A stretch of 64,000 bases of DNA from Deroplatys truncata (GCA_030765065.1 CM060983.1:44886067-44950066); one strand, 5' to 3'; positions 44,431-57,240 are shown, counted from the first letter of the stretch. The notes: generated by a model from the sequence alone, not told the origin. Translations and numbers: made by a program.

Positions 44431-45604
44431 TCGGCTTTCCTTGCGTAGCAGCAACAAACCTCCTTCAAATTCGCTCCCAAAGCGTGGGGCAAATAACAAT
44501 AACAAAAATAATTTCTCACAATGCCGAAATCCTTGTCCCTGTCTCTTCCTAAAAGCGTTATAATAGTGCCCTTATTCCATGCGACACACTATTACTGAGT
44601 CTACCACTTGTCTGTCACTTACCTATGGTTAACTTTAAGACTTTCACGAAATTCTTCCCACCAATGACTTTGAAACTCGAAGAAAAAGTACGAAGTAGGT
44701 GTTTAAAAAACCCAACTAATAACAGCGAATATGTTTGAACTGGTTAACGTTTTAAATTATATTTCACATCAATAGCGTGTTTTAACGAGATGTATATTGT
44801 AACAGGAAATCGTTGATCAGTAGCATCTGGAAAGCTTCGTTCCTCTGGTTGATACTATCTGCTGCAGTGTTCTTGTCCTCGGCTATTGCTGCTCGTCGGC
44901 GGCTGTGATTACCATTCCTAATCTTTACCTATATAGCTAAGGGTCTCAGGGTTATCGTAGGTGAGGCAATTTTAAAATATACTGCATTTCCTTTAATAAA
45001 TGTGGTTTATTATTTATGGGCGGCTAGCTTTTCCCATTATACCAATTCCCACCATTTGAATAAATCAGGAGCCTAAACTAACTGCACACGTCTTCCCACC
45101 CATGTACACACACGTGCTCTGTCGTCCAGGGAGTAGCACTTTGTGTCGACGAGATTCTAGAAGAGAGTGAAAATCTGGGGCTTTGTTCCCCTTTATATAC
45201 CTAAGCATAGTGACGCTTACCTCCGCGCCTCAAAATGTAACGACATTTCCCTCAGACCGCGTTACCTTAACATGTATGAAAATATTCTACTCCTAAGTTT
45301 TGCGCATACGCGTATCCATGACGCATCAGGAAGCGGATTCAATATCTCCGTCTCTTTCTTTTCTCTATCTGTCTCTTTCTATTTCTCCTTACCGCTACCG
45401 GCTCCCTGCTCATTAGCTTGGTGAAAGGTGGGTTCTACCTAGAATTATCTTTTACCTGGAATTTGCTACCTCACCCGTCTCTTACAATCTGCTTTGTACA
45501 ATTCTTGGTTGTTAAATATTTTAACATGTTTCTTGGTGAATTATGTTGTTACTATGTACAATTCTTATATGTGTGTGTGTGTGTGGTATATCCCCATTCA
45601 GTAT
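44431..45604. other. No recognisable feature
   Basis: Open frames at 45167-45424 and 45418-45738 show no known motif; the second runs into a repeat. Confidence 0.35.
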
Positions 45605-46030
45605 GTAATGTCTCTCTTACGGTTTACCCGTTATATAAAATTATACAGAATTCATTCGGAATGAAGAAGACTTCACAGCCTATTCGCAGAAAATTTAATA
45701 TATATGTCATCTGTCTTACAAATATCCTAAACATATGATATTTTAAGCAAACATTTTTAGAAAATAAGCTAAAGAAGTTTTCCATTTTAAGAATAGTTTG
45801 GCATGGGGGATTCTTTTGCGAATCTCTGTGGCGCATCCTTAGAAGATGCTGAAACTTAAACCCCAACTTGGATATTCATCTGGCTCTTCGTTTTTGAGTT
45901 ATAATGCTTACAGACACATACACTCTCCCTTTCTCTTTTACACGGACCTTTTCTATTGTTTTATTCCGGGACCTCAAAAACTACATTTCCGGTGAAATCT
46001 CAATAAAGAATTTTTGTGAGGAAACTCGGA
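45605..46030 (+). repeat. CTTTCTC-family repeat, subfamily B, 3' half
   Basis: From GTCTCTCTTACGGTTTACCC to AAGAATTTTTGTGAGGAAAC. The microsatellite slot holds a mixed CA/CT tract (45914-45935). Termini degraded. Confidence 0.75.
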
Positions 46031-46420
46031 ATTTTCTATGCTATTAAAACTAAGACACAATCTGAAAGATTTCTGGTACATTTTCAATATAACGTACAAT
46101 GTACATAAGACGAGATTTATTTCAGAAATGAACCTTGTATCAATTGCAGCATTTGAAATGTATACTTAAGCAATTTCAGAAGGCGGAGATTGCGAGAATA
46201 CAGCAGGAGAAAATGTTACGGAAGAAACACGGGCACGCAGAAGTGAAGGCAACGGAGATGACTCTGGTTGCAACGGAAATGGAATACAAAACAAAGCAAG
46301 CCTCTGCGAGATTGGAATCTTAAAAGAAGCCAAACGATGAGAATGAATTTCCAGATAAAAGAATATTGGCGCAGAGTGCAAAACAGAAAATCTCAGAATA
46401 AAAACATAATGTAAGGAGAA

Positions 46421-46470
<50 letters not shown>

Positions 46471-48507
46471 TGGTTGTGAGATTAATGTTTAGAGAGTAAA
46501 CTGCAAAAAGCTTCAAAAGAAAGTCTGTTTTACTAACATCAACTTTATCAATGAACAAGCATTCGAAAAGAGACGAGGAATCAGAAAGTAGAGGAAAATA
46601 CTTTGGATTTAAACAAAACTAGGGTCAGTAAACCCCAAAACTACTAAATGACACTATTCAACCATTATCAGACTTCAAATACGTTTACTAGTTGCTTTTC
46701 AACAATGCGCTTAAGACCAGTTTACTCAGAGGGATGGAAAGCAGATGTAAAGTATGGACTTTACATAAGAAGGAACTACTTGCAATAGGGTGATGCAGGT
46801 ACACACAACAGTCTGAACAAATTTCTAACTCTCTGCAAGTATTTATCTTAAAACGTATTGCGGCTTACTGCCCGAAAAGCAAGCGTTTTGGTGGTGACTG
46901 TACAAAGAAAAGGGACAAAACTCTAGTGTAAAACTGAAAAATTCTCGAATAAAATAATAAATCAATCAATCGAAAGCAGAAGTATTGTCTCCATTTTAAA
47001 ACATTCTAACAGCTAAATTAATGGAGAGCAAATCACACTGATATTTTTTTTCTTTCGGTGTGGCTTTTACAAAATTATTTTGTATGCATTCAGTAGAGGA
47101 AATTGTTGGTGTAAAATCTGGTCTGAATGAAGTAAGAAAAAGAATTTCAGTCATTGTAAACGATTTACTGAACTCCCTCATTAACGCAGCATTTCTCGTC
47201 CAACAGTTTAAATCATATGTCGCTGACACTGGTATTTTAACTGCATACAAAAGTGGACTGATACATGGGGTGAAAGTAGGCTTTTATTTTGCGAGTAGGA
47301 ATGTTTGCGAAACAAAGCCCGTACGAGCAAAAAAAAAAACACTTTTAATATATGAGTCATATACTATTTTTAGACAGCGCTCGAATTTGTAAAATATCAA
47401 TAATATTATATTGATTCATGAAACTAACAGAGACCATGTTTAGAACGCGGTTCTTGAAACAAGAGAAATGAAGTTAAAAACAGCGAGATGCCAGATGTTT
47501 TGTCGATTCGCTAGCAGACATTTTCAGTGAAATTATTTTCAACATGTTTTGCCCTGCGCCAGGCAATGAAGCAATTAAATGCTATATCATATTGCTTTCT
47601 GGATTTTTCGGGTAAGTATTTCTAGTGTTATTCTTTCCGCTGCTTTTGTAATTTCACCTGGCTCTTCCATTTAAGTTTCTTCTTAATTCATAATTGCCGC
47701 CGCCTAATCTTTATGTAGGTTACAATAGATAAAAGAACAACGTTTTAGATCAAAGAAAGCGTAAGACTGCCAACATAACGTATAGGTTAACTGTACTACG
47801 AATTGTGATATTGAAGTTTGACGATTTGTATTGGAACAGACAATGCGAGCACCAAGAAATTAATCACGTAAAAACACATAATAAAAAGTAAAACCTAATC
47901 AAACCAAGTCGAGTTATTAAACATGTGCAAATACAAAGGATAATTGCCATGTGATTGGACTTGAAACCAAAGTTGGCTACAATGATAATCTAAAGCTTTT
48001 AGCTCGGTGCTCTGGTTAGAAGTTCTACTTTTAAGCCATGCTGTGTAAAAAATAATTTTGCAAACACCACAATTGAAAACGTTGTAACATCGATGCAATT
48101 AAAAACAAATACAAAACTAATAAAACGAAAAGAGTTTTGTTATTGCCTACAAATTTGTGGTTTGTAGGAATATTGATATGTGAATTCCTAGAAAGACAAG
48201 ATCGTCCCTTCCGCTTAACAGAGTGGTAGAAAAAGAAGACCACGTAGGTATACGCGATGTTGGGAAAGTGCATTCTTCGCTTGCATACGTGTCAGCAATA
48301 TAATCACAAAATTCATCTAATATTTGATCCTGAGGCTTGACACACATCAAGTCTTACATAATGAAGACTGACTGACAAATCAGAGTGCAGTGACTTTCTC
48401 TAAGCAGTTTGTTGCTGGTAGCAGCGAAATACGAAAAGGGTTGATTTGGATTGCGCTTTCTTGGTGAAGATATTGGCATATGCATTTTAAACTCGTCTAA
48501 CCAAGAC
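46031..48507. other. No gene recognised
   Basis: Contains an (ATT)n at 46424-46469. The 110-codon frame at 47060-47392 and the Ile-repeat frame across the microsatellite have no supporting motif. Confidence 0.35.
46424..46469. repeat. (ATT)15 microsatellite
   Basis: Uninterrupted trinucleotide run. Confidence 0.95.
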
Positions 48508-48868
48508 TCCAGAAGGACAGAACCATCACCGGGAAGTAGTACGCTTTATTACTGGACGAACTGAAGGATTCTATTCAGCCTAAACGTCCCCCACCTACCA
48601 AAAGATACGGAGTATTGGCAAAACTGCATGCCTTCGCTTCCACATCCGCCCTATTCGCTGGCTTTGGCGTCCAGGGATTAGTTTTGGCTTCCACACCTGA
48701 GGAAATTGTTGGGAAGACAAAGATTCACATCAAATGATGAGGGTGAAGCTGAAACAGGTGCGTATTTTGCGCAGTTGGACAACTAAGGGTATTACAAAGT
48801 TAGAACGTCTAACTAAATGTATGGATTTGGAAAGAAAGAAAAGGAAAGGGGCTACGGGTTACAAGTAG
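48508..48868 (+). pseudogene. Mariner transposase C-terminal remnant
   Basis: Across several frames the plus strand gives KDRTITGK-stop-YALLLDELKDSIQPKRPPP, matching the GKTITGxYYxxLLDxLKxxIxxKRP stretch of mariner. It then jumps to LPHPPYSLALASRD, the third-Asp block, with the second-Asp block deleted. HLRKLLGRQRFTSNDEGEAE, TGAYFAQLDN and LERLTKCMDLE follow, matching the mariner C-terminus. At least three frameshifts and a stop make it a dead fragment. No inverted repeats were found nearby. Confidence 0.75.
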
Positions 48869-49822
48869 CTGTGTGGAATTATGGTCATTCGTTTTCTGCC
48901 TTGCACTGAAACTACGGTTTCCAATATTCCATAATACAGGTGTGGCTATAATTTTTGGAGGGTGTGAGATTCCTTGTTCACATATGGCAATTATGAATAA
49001 TTATAAAAATTAACAATAAGGATTTCATGCTCGGCTGGAAAGTGGCATTAAAACTAGCTGCCGCATCAGATTTTGCTGTACATGATTTAAAGTTAGTAAC
49101 TCTCTTAGCGTACTGTAAAGTGTATCTACCACTTTTAGAAAGGGTTTTATTTTAAAAAAGGATACCATTGTTCCTCATAGCAACTTCTGGTTGCTCACCT
49201 TTATCGAACAATTTTTTAAAGCTTCCTTGAGGCAAGGCGAAGTTTTAACGTAAAGTTAGGACGTTATCTTTTATTAAGCAGCCGAAGGGCATACGCGGTC
49301 GGTCGACTTGGCTGAGACGTTTTCCAACACAATCTGACGGCTCACTTCTGAGTAATCTACTTTCTTAGTAAAGGCACGTCACATTTCATTAAGCTCTCCG
49401 CTTAAATGTCCTGCTGCTGCAAACTCCTTCGCTATACAGTTTTAACTCCGCTGTCAAGAGCTCCGCGATTACTCTCTTTGGTTGTAATTTGCGTTCTGAA
49501 GGTTTATTTTGCCTCTGTATTCAGGACTAATAATATTCTCTAATTAATATTAGGGAATTGTGAAATGTCTACTTCATACAATTTTCATTTAGAATTCTTG
49601 ACATGTTGACTACATCTTCTACATTACATAGGGTTGGTTACAAGTCCCGCAACAACTACTTTTTTAAACACGTGGTTCAGTTAAATGAAATTTGTTACGG
49701 AGGTAAGCTGTATACTTGGAACTCAAACAGGATAGTGAAATCTGGTCAAGAAGGAAGTGGCATGATGCTACTTTTTCTCCATTTTGGCAAAGTTTCTGTA
49801 TTATTCAGACATTTCGGATCTA
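48869..49822. other. No recognisable feature
   Basis: No coding signal or shared repeat recognised. Confidence 0.35.
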
Positions 49823-50857
49823 TATGCTTCATGTTAATCAGGATATCGAGATGTTAATCTTATTGCTTATTTTCTTGAAGATGCAAGGGGAATTGGTACA
49901 CTTTAAGCGATGGTCAAATATATTAAGAGCTGGTTGCTATGTGGAGTATTCCATTCTCTTTGTATGTCCAGGACAAAAAAAAACTGAATAACGAATTTGA
50001 GAAAAAGTACAAGTATTGGAAAATTTAAGAGAATAACAAGCAATATCTCGAAAATGGTTCACTCAACAAACAAAAAAAATGTATACGACATAAATTGTGT
50101 ATTTTAACGCGATCTACATTTTTTGTGTAGTAAACTTTTGTCTATTTCTTATGGTTTATCAGTTATGCAAAAGTCGTTCACAATGAAGAATACTTTTGGA
50201 GACATTCCCAGAAAATTCGAGATATACATTTCATTTGTCATGAAAATATCTTAAACATTCATTCATTCATTATCTGTTTACCCTCCTCTTATGTAGGACT
50301 TACACCCCCCAGGACTTACAAGCGGGTGCCTGGGGTCAGAGGCCCGTCGAGGAGCAGACACTCATGGATCAGACAGAGCATCCAGGATGGGTGATCAGCC
50401 CGATGCCTGGTATGGGATGAAGGAAGTAGATGAAGCGAAATGTTGGTGAAATGGATGAAAGGAAAGGTGATGATGGAGCAGGTGGTGGAATGAATGGCGG
50501 GGGAAACCGGAGATCCCGGAGAAAACCCGCCCAGACGCCGCTTCGTCCAAAATATCTTAAACATATGATATCTTAATCAAAATGTAAAGGGTAATCTGGG
50601 GTGGGGGGATTTTCTTGAAAACCTTCGTGTCGCATCTCTGAAAGATACCTACTGAACCTAAATACCAAGTTTGGTGTTTATCCGACTGTTCGTTTCTGAG
50701 TTATGCTGTTCACAGACACACGGACATGTTTCCAAAAATGCTTTTTTTGGATTCAGGGGGTCTGAAAACATGTATTTCCGGTGAAATCTCAGTATCGAAT
50801 TTTTGGGTGGAATACAATACTTCCCCTACTTACTATACGTATTAGAGAAAGTAAAAA
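49823..50857 (+). repeat. CTTTCTC-family repeat A, 5'-truncated, carrying a SINE
   Basis: Starts within the 5' part at ATATGCTTCATGTTAATC and ends TATTAGAGAAAGTAAAAA. Without the SINE at 50259-50548 and one copy of its target duplication it is about 730 bp. A short deletion follows AATCAAAATG at 50577. Confidence 0.9.
50259..50548 (-). repeat. SINE or short retroposon, family 3, with 16-bp duplication
   Basis: Flanked by AAAATATCTTAAACAT at 50243-50258 and 50549-50564. The minus-strand 3' tail is a run of ATGA units; the 5' part contains TCTCCGGGATCTCCGG and ACCCCAGGCACCCGC. Similar CTCCGGGATCTCCGG modules occur in retroposons of several insects, as far as I recall. No A or B box could be placed, so the tRNA-like head may be missing. 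Confidence 0.85.
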
Positions 50858-51432
50858 GCACTCAATTTATTACGTATATAATGTTCTATGCACTGCGTAA
50901 TATGCTACATATTGGACAGATGCATAAAAAGCTTAGATAGTATATGTTTTTCCACTTAGCACATTATCGATCTGGTAGGTTATGCTTCTAGCTTTGGAGT
51001 ATACTATGATGGTTATGTATAAAACTAGAAAAAAAAGTTTGCTTCGTACGCAATTCTAAGAGAAATCATAGAATGCCTTTCCCCAGACTTCGCTTGTTTT
51101 GCAAATGTACATAATAAAGTAAAATAGCTGATTTTCTTCAAGTTCGGGCTAGAAAGACGTTTAAAGAAAGAAAACAGCCCAGAGATTCTGACTTCAAGCA
51201 ATAATATCGTAACATCGGTTCTATAAACAGAATGTGGAGTGGTTAAGTGATTATTTTATTGGCCACATCGCCGTCTTTTAATTCCTGCATTACAGAAGCT
51301 TTCTGATTTCTCACTGCAGGACTTTGTGATCTATTCAGTTGCACCGGATATTGCTTCAGTAAATTTACGCACTGTAATTTGTTAATCATATTCTTCAAAT
51401 ACTCTAGATGTTTTACACACACAGGTTATGTG
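50858..51432. other. No recognisable feature
   Basis: No coding signal or shared repeat. Confidence 0.35.
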
Positions 51433-51583
51433 GTCCTCCGTGGCGTAGTGGTTACCATGCTAGCCTCTAGTTAAAGAAGTCGCGGGTTAAACCCGGCGGA
51501 GGGCGATGGATTTTTCCCCCAATATAGAATGGGACGCTAAGGACCACAGCAGCTAAAGAGCGTCCATAACTAAAATTCAATTT
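51433..51583 (+). repeat. tRNA-derived SINE, family 1, internally deleted
   Basis: A box TGGCGTAGTGG and a B-box-like GGTTAAACCC, then the family body with about 130 bases missing between GGATTTTTCCCCC and AATATAGAATGGGACG. The 3' end CGTCCATAACTAAAATTC runs directly into a minus-strand CTTTCTC repeat inserted in its T/A tail. Confidence 0.85.
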
Positions 51584-52027
51584 TTACTTTCCCTACTACG
51601 TGTAGTAAGTAGGGGAAGTATTGTATTCCACCCAAAATTTCGATACCGAGATTTCACCGGAAATACATGTTTTGAGACCCCCTGAATCCAAAAAAAGCAT
51701 TTTTAGAAACATGTCCGAGGGTGTGTGTGTCTGACATTGCTTGTTATTCCCTTAAATTTTCCAATACTTATACTTTTTCTCAAATTCGGTATTCAGTTTT
51801 TTTGTACTGGACATACAAAGAGAATGGAATACTCCACATAGCAACCAGCTCTTAAAATATTTGACTATCGCTTAAAACCTACCAATTCCCCTTGCATCTT
51901 CAAGAAAATTAGCAATAAGATTAACATCTCGATATCTCGACTAACATGAAGCATATGCGGAATAAGCGTTTGTAAAAATAGTTTGTACAAGAGTAGAGAA
52001 AGTCATGTGAGTGTAAAACATCAGTTT
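51584..52027 (-). repeat. CTTTCTC-family repeat A, internal deletion
   Basis: Both termini are present, but the copy jumps from the microsatellite (GTGTGTGTGTCTG at 51721-51733) to ACATTGCTTGTTATTCCC, losing about 430 bases. It begins in the tail of the SINE at 51433-51583. Confidence 0.9.
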
Positions 52028-52403
52028 TTTCTGGTAATTTTTTATGCTGACTGTTATGACCTTGGTAAAATGCATATCTTAAGTCCAGTTAGAAAAAGGG
52101 AGGGATATATCGTATCTTGAATACTTGCCCCAGAATGTTTGGTTTCAAATGCGGCGCAGAATAAAAAAATCTCCACTATTATTAATTTCTTTAAAAGTCC
52201 TTGCATAACAGAAGTTCATAATGATTATGTTTCTGACAAGTTTTGTTATTTACAGTTTTGGATATGACGACTAAGAAGTTTTCCGTAAATCGTTTACACT
52301 AAAGCAGCATATGTAGCTTTGATCATATTTCAAGCATAAGGAAGAGGTTGAATTTTGTGTACTGTTTAAACTCTTTAACTTTATTTTGATGTGTATTAAC
52401 CAG

Positions 52404-52932
52404 AAATGTCCTATGTGTTATATTCACATGACTTTCTCTACCAACTATCGTTTATTTCTATATGCCTCCTACAAACTATTCTTACTAAAGTTAATTTTGT
52501 CTACTTTCTTTATTTTTAACGAGACAAACCGTTGCAGAAATTATTTCATTATACACTTTGTTGTAGACACAAGGGAAATAGAGGATACCGAATCGATAGC
52601 CAGATGTTTAAAATCAGACACAAATTGGCCTTAAAATTCCACAGTCTTTCCACCACATCGGGAGAAACAACTTAACAGCGACAGCACTTTAAACAAATGA
52701 AGTGTTGAAAACCACAAACCAATAATGACGGTTATCTTAGAAATGACTCATGCCACAAAATGTTATTTGAAACTAATGGCGTGTGTAAAAGGGACCTACT
52801 TTTTTGTGTAGTTCGTTTATGTTTATCTTAACGTGTATAGTTGCACAAAATCATACAAAATTCATTTCTAACGAAGAGGCTTCATAGGCTATTCCCAGAA
52901 GATTCAAGGTATACATTATATTTATAACGGAT

Positions 52933-52975
<43 letters not shown>

Positions 52976-53317
52976 CACTTTAAACAAAATCGTTAGAGCC
53001 ATTTTTGAGAAAACTTTTTCCACATTAACGGTAGTTTGGGTTAGGGGGATTTTCTTGAAAATCTTCGTGTCGCATCTTTGGAAAACAAACTGAACTTAAT
53101 GCCAAGTTTGGTATTTTCCAGACATTTCGGATTTTTAGTTATCTGTGCTAACACAAACACACACACGCGCGGACCTTTGTTTTTTTTAAAGATGCTTTTC
53201 TTTTTTAATTCATGGGACCTCAGAACGTGTATTTTGGCGAAATCACGACATGGAATTTTTGGGGTGAAATACAATACTTCTTCCCCTTCTTAGTAGGTAC
53301 GTGGCAGAAAAAGAAAA
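52404..53317 (+). repeat. CTTTCTC-family repeat, subfamily B, near full length
   Basis: 5' end CTATGTGTTATATTCACATG with CTTTCTCTACC; 3' end TAGTAGGTACGTGGCAG, the B-type terminus. Contains a (TA)n expansion at 52934-52973 in addition to the usual CA slot (53154-53168). Confidence 0.85.
52934..52973. repeat. (TA)20 microsatellite
   Basis: Lies inside a B repeat at the block that elsewhere reads CATATGATATTTTAATC. Confidence 0.95.
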
Positions 53318-53702
53318 AGCAGCTCTACTATCGATTTTTAAAACGTAATATATATGTTGCAGAAAGGAGATTGAAGAGGGAGAGAGTGGTAAAGGGATAG
53401 ACAACAAATCTCCGCATTTAACGAAAAGCGAAGCTGTGGGTTCGCCAGGTATTTAGAATACTCCAAAACAGAAAACATCACATGCATAATGTGTTGATAA
53501 CCTACTTTCACAGCCTGGTAAACCATGAGTGACAAGTACAATGAATTGCGGTTGGTAACAATACCATCAAACGTATTATTAATTTGCTAAATAACTGTAA
53601 GATTCAAACTTTTAACAGCGTGTCGGTTTTTCGCGTGAACTGCACGGAATAATCAAGAATAAACATTTCCGTGCACACGATAGGTGCGTATACTAGTAGG
53701 TC

Positions 53703-53745
<43 letters not shown>

Positions 53746-54370
53746 ATATTCTTTATTGTCGTTTCAACTTTACAGTCATGTCGCGACTACTTTAGAATAC
53801 AGAACATGATTACAATGAAAATAAAATATTTTAAAACAGTAATAGTACACACAACATTAAATTCTGTGGATAGGTGTGTTACACATTGGAGTACGTTTTC
53901 TGTGGCGATGTATCAAAGATTTGTGTTGCTTTGTCTCGGCGCAGAGACAGGCGTCTGACCGTCTTCGACTACGTGAATTCAGGGCAGAGAGGCAGTAGAG
54001 AACAACTTCTGGGCTATTACATTAAAGTTCAGCTCTAACTCAATTTGTACGTATCATTTCCAGTGACGTAGCCAGTCACAACGAAGAGAGAGGTCGGTAT
54101 ATTCGCAGATATTGTTTACACTACATTTCACAGCACCATCACTTTAGCTCAGCAAGATCATGCTTAAGGGCGTGCTCCCGGAACCTAATTCAATATGGTT
54201 TCTCTCCGAAATGTATCATAATCATAACTAGCACAGGAGAAACACCGAATCGAAATGTGAGGGGCAACCTTACTATTTGAGGTCATTTCTAAAAGACGGT
54301 CATATTGCTCAGCTTCGAGACGGTACATATGTACATAGTAGGTAGTTAAGAAACAATACAGTGCTTTTCT
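53318..54370. other. No gene; (ATT)n at 53703-53743
   Basis: The 95-codon frame at 53671-53958 crosses the microsatellite and has no known motif. Confidence 0.4.
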
Positions 54371-54480
54371 TTCACACTGTGGCCACTGCACGGCTAATCG
54401 CGCAGCTCGGACTCCAGCCGAAACAGTTACATTATCCCCGCAATCGTTTCACGTTCTCATAGTTACAAATATAATGATAA
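54371..54480 (-). repeat. Repeat D, block 2 fragment
   Basis: Minus strand reads GTAACTATGAGAACGTGAA, TTTCGGCTGGAGTCCGAGC and GTGTGAAAGAAAAGCACTGT, matching 32817-32925 and 57165-57240 on the plus strand. It ends a few bases before the mariner at 54488. Confidence 0.6.
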
Positions 54481-54487
54481 GGACATA

Positions 54488-55736
54488 CGAGGGCTGTCCC
54501 AGAAGTACCCGCCCTAACAAAGAAAACTCAAACATTTGGGGAAAAACCATCTTTATTTCTCTACACAGTCTCCTTTCAGCTCGATACACTTCCCAGCGAT
54601 GTTCAATAACTTCGATACCCTGTTTATAATGAGAACCGTCGAGTTCTGCAAACTAGCCATCAACTACAAACTCCACCTCTTCACTGTTGGCAAATCTTTT
54701 ACCACCAAGCCATTTCTTCAACTTTGGAAACAGAAAATAATCAGGGGGGCTACATCTGGCGAGTAGGGTGCATGAGGAAGCAATTCGAACTTCATTGATT
54801 TTGACCATGGCGATAATGGATGTGTGAACTGGTGCATTGTCTTGATGAAACTGAACTTTCTTTTTCGCTAAACGCGGCCGTTTTTGCTTGATTTCATCAT
54901 TCAAACGCTGCAATAAGTTTGCACAATACTCGCCATTGATCACTTTTCCTTTTTGAAGATAATCAATGAAAACTATCCCACGCGCATCCCAAAAAACTGA
55001 CGCCATGACCTTGCCTGCAGATGGAACTGTCTTCGCCTTCTTTGGAGCCGATTCTCCCTTTTCAATCCACTGTTTTGACTGTTCCTTCGTCTCAGGTGTG
55101 AAGTGATGGACCCATGTTTCATCTATGGTTATGAATCGACGCAAAAACTCGGCTGAAATATCCTCACGATGCTGTTTTTCTTCCATTGTGAGTAAACGCG
55201 GCACCCATCTTGTGCACAGCTTTCTCATGTCTAAATTTTCAGTTAGTAAGCGATGTACAGCCCTTTTTAAATAATGCCTACGATGTCTGCTACCTCGCGC
55301 ACTTTCAGTCGACGGTCATCCAATACCATTTTGTGGATTTTCTTCACAATTTCTGGCGTGGTCACCTCATTTGGTCGACCACTGCGATGTTCGTCCTGGC
55401 AGCTCGTACGGACTCGCTTAAACTCTGCCATCCAATATTTTACTGTTGTAAACGAAGGAGCAGACTCTCCAGAGTAGAATCTAGCTCAGATTTAATATTA
55501 GTTGGACTAAGACCTTTCAAATGAAAGTATTGTATTACATAACGATGGCCAGCTTTATCCATGTTTACAAATTTGCTGAGCGCGTTCACTATTGATGGCT
55601 GCCAAACAATTATTAACAACGTAGCAACGTCAAGCTTCAAACTTAAGCTTTATAAGGGTGGTACTTTCTACCATAGTCATTTGTTTGAAACAACCGCTAT
55701 CTATAGGTCAGTCGGGTACTTCTGGGACTGCCATCG
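54488..55736 (-). mobile_element. Mariner transposon 2, near full length, inactive
   Basis: 1249 bp flanked by TA (54486-54487 and 55737-55738). The left end is CGAGGGCTGTCCCAGAAGTA, the right end reverse complemented CGATGGCAGTCCCAGAAGTA. The ends differ from mariner 1, so this is a separate lineage. Confidence 0.92.
54553..55562 (-). pseudogene. Mariner transposase 2 (D,D34D), frameshifted
   Basis: Starts MDKAGHRYVIQYFHLKG at 55562. A one-base shift near 55470 moves the next part, ESAPSFTTVKYWMAEFKR to RPNEVTTPEIV and LKVREVADIVGI, to another frame. A stop and further shift near 55270 precede MRKLCTRWVPRLLT. The catalytic part has IDETW, FHQDNAPVH and a third-Asp block disturbed by two compensating shifts (PHAPYSPDVAP in one frame, PPDYFLF in the other). 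Then come LKKWLGGKRF and a C-terminus ending CIELKGDCVEK-like at 54553. All catalytic Asp codons are present, but at least four frame disruptions make it inactive. Confidence 0.9.
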
Positions 55737-55849
55737 TACCTTTCTCGTATTAGAAGAGAAGTTCGAAATGTTGTTCTTTTCTATCCAGATATTTCTGACA
55801 CTCTCGGAAAATTGTAAGTCACACTGAAGATTTTGAAGAAGGTATTTTT

Positions 55850-56720
55850 TAGGGGGAGTTGTATTATATTTCGACTGTTGGGGAGCCTAACTTGAAGTAG
55901 TTGCAACTGCAAGTATGGTACCCGGCAACCTTTGCCCCAATTTTTAAAAATATTAACTTTGTAATTTGACTGTTTCTTTAAGTATTAAATATTTATGTTT
56001 GCCTCGGCTGCGTCAGTATTTTTGTTAGAGATACGTTTCTCTTAGCAGGGTTGTGGTGCAACTGAAGAATGTAGGCTTACACCGATTATAATTTTACTTC
56101 ATACATTTATTAATCCTTGACACAATTTAAATAACACTTCACTGATATAGAGAGCTGTGAGATTCTTTTTATTATTAATTATTTGCACATTTTAACGCGT
56201 AAACTTATTTTTCGTCTGACACGAATACATATTAAATCTCTCGAGGACACTTTTTGCGTCTGGTTACAATCACTGTCTGCAGGCAACTGAACTCTAAATT
56301 TGTAAAATTTTCTCTTTTTCAGTTGGCTAATCCTACTCCAAAGGAATACCTTCATTTAACTAAAGCTTTTTCTGGTTGTTGATTGGCTATTTTATAAACT
56401 GTCACTAAAAATTACATTATTGTTACTCCAAGAATCACAAGTAGTACTGTTAAACTTTCTTACTCATTATTGACTCATTGTTACCTCATTGTTAGCAACT
56501 TTTAACTTATTATTCTCACAGCTCCTACATTATTAAATTACGTAATACATTCACATAACATTATTACACAAGGATACAATAGCATATGAAATGACTGTTA
56601 CATACATTTCGCAAATTATTACATACACATATTGCTTCAAGGCGGGCTGTTATTGAATTTACATATTATATAATTAGACTGAAATTATTTAAGTGTTAAA
56701 AATACTGCTTCAATTTCAAT
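55850..56720 (-). repeat. Repeat C, copy 2, inverted relative to copy 1
   Basis: Mirrors 43471-44430 from the TAGGCTCCCCAAC end (55870s) to AACACTTAAAT (56690s). Moderate divergence with indels. Continuous on its far side with a transposase-like reading frame end (56685-56815). Confidence 0.75.
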
Positions 56721-56815
56721 ATCCGAAACTGAGTTAAACTCTCTCCTGATGTTCTCTTTTAGTTCTATTAAAATATGGGGGTTTGTTCCATATAGGTTAT
56801 TTGCCACGTGATCAA
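56685..56815 (-). pseudogene. C-terminal fragment of a Tc1-like transposase
   Basis: The last part of a 73-codon minus-strand frame reads NLYGTNPHILIELKENIRRE, then FNSVSDIEIEAVFLTLK-stop. The pattern NxYxTNPHTLxELKENIRxEI is common at the C-terminus of insect Tc1-like transposases. The upstream half of the frame belongs to repeat D, so the fragment is truncated there. Copy 1 of repeat C keeps only the last codons. Confidence 0.5.
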
Positions 56816-57240
56816 CACAGTCATGTACATTTTTGTAATTGGATTTTTGCGAAATAAGAGTAATTGACCACCGCTTAATATTCAACCATAACAAACATGA
56901 TCCCATTTATATGGCTAAAAACATACTGGAGTAGACATCCCGATTTTGTATACGAGGTTCTCTTACATCCGAAAATTCTGTACCCGCAGAACAATAGGAC
57001 CTGCATTTTTTGAACGAACAATAAATACAGAGAAGTACAGAAATGCCATTTTTGAACAGCTGAACGACGTTAAATGTCAGTCTGGATTTTTCCAACAAGA
57101 CTGCTATCGCGAATACAGCTGATTAATCATGAAATTTAATTCAGGAAATTTATGAAGATATATCCAAGCTGCGGCCGGCGCGTGAATAGACGTGCGGTGA
57201 CTACTGTGTGAAAGAAAAGCACTGTATAATTTATATGTAC
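56816..57240 (+). repeat. Repeat D, blocks 1 and 2 adjacent
   Basis: Combines the blocks that lie 1.1 kb apart at 31.1-32.96 kb, from CGTGATCA and TTTTTGTAATTGGATTTTT to GTGTGAAAGAAAAGCACTGT. Borders repeat C directly. Confidence 0.6.

Noticed and set aside
46166..46558. 130-codon minus-strand frame
   Set aside because: It owes its length to an (ATT)n run; no motif on either side.
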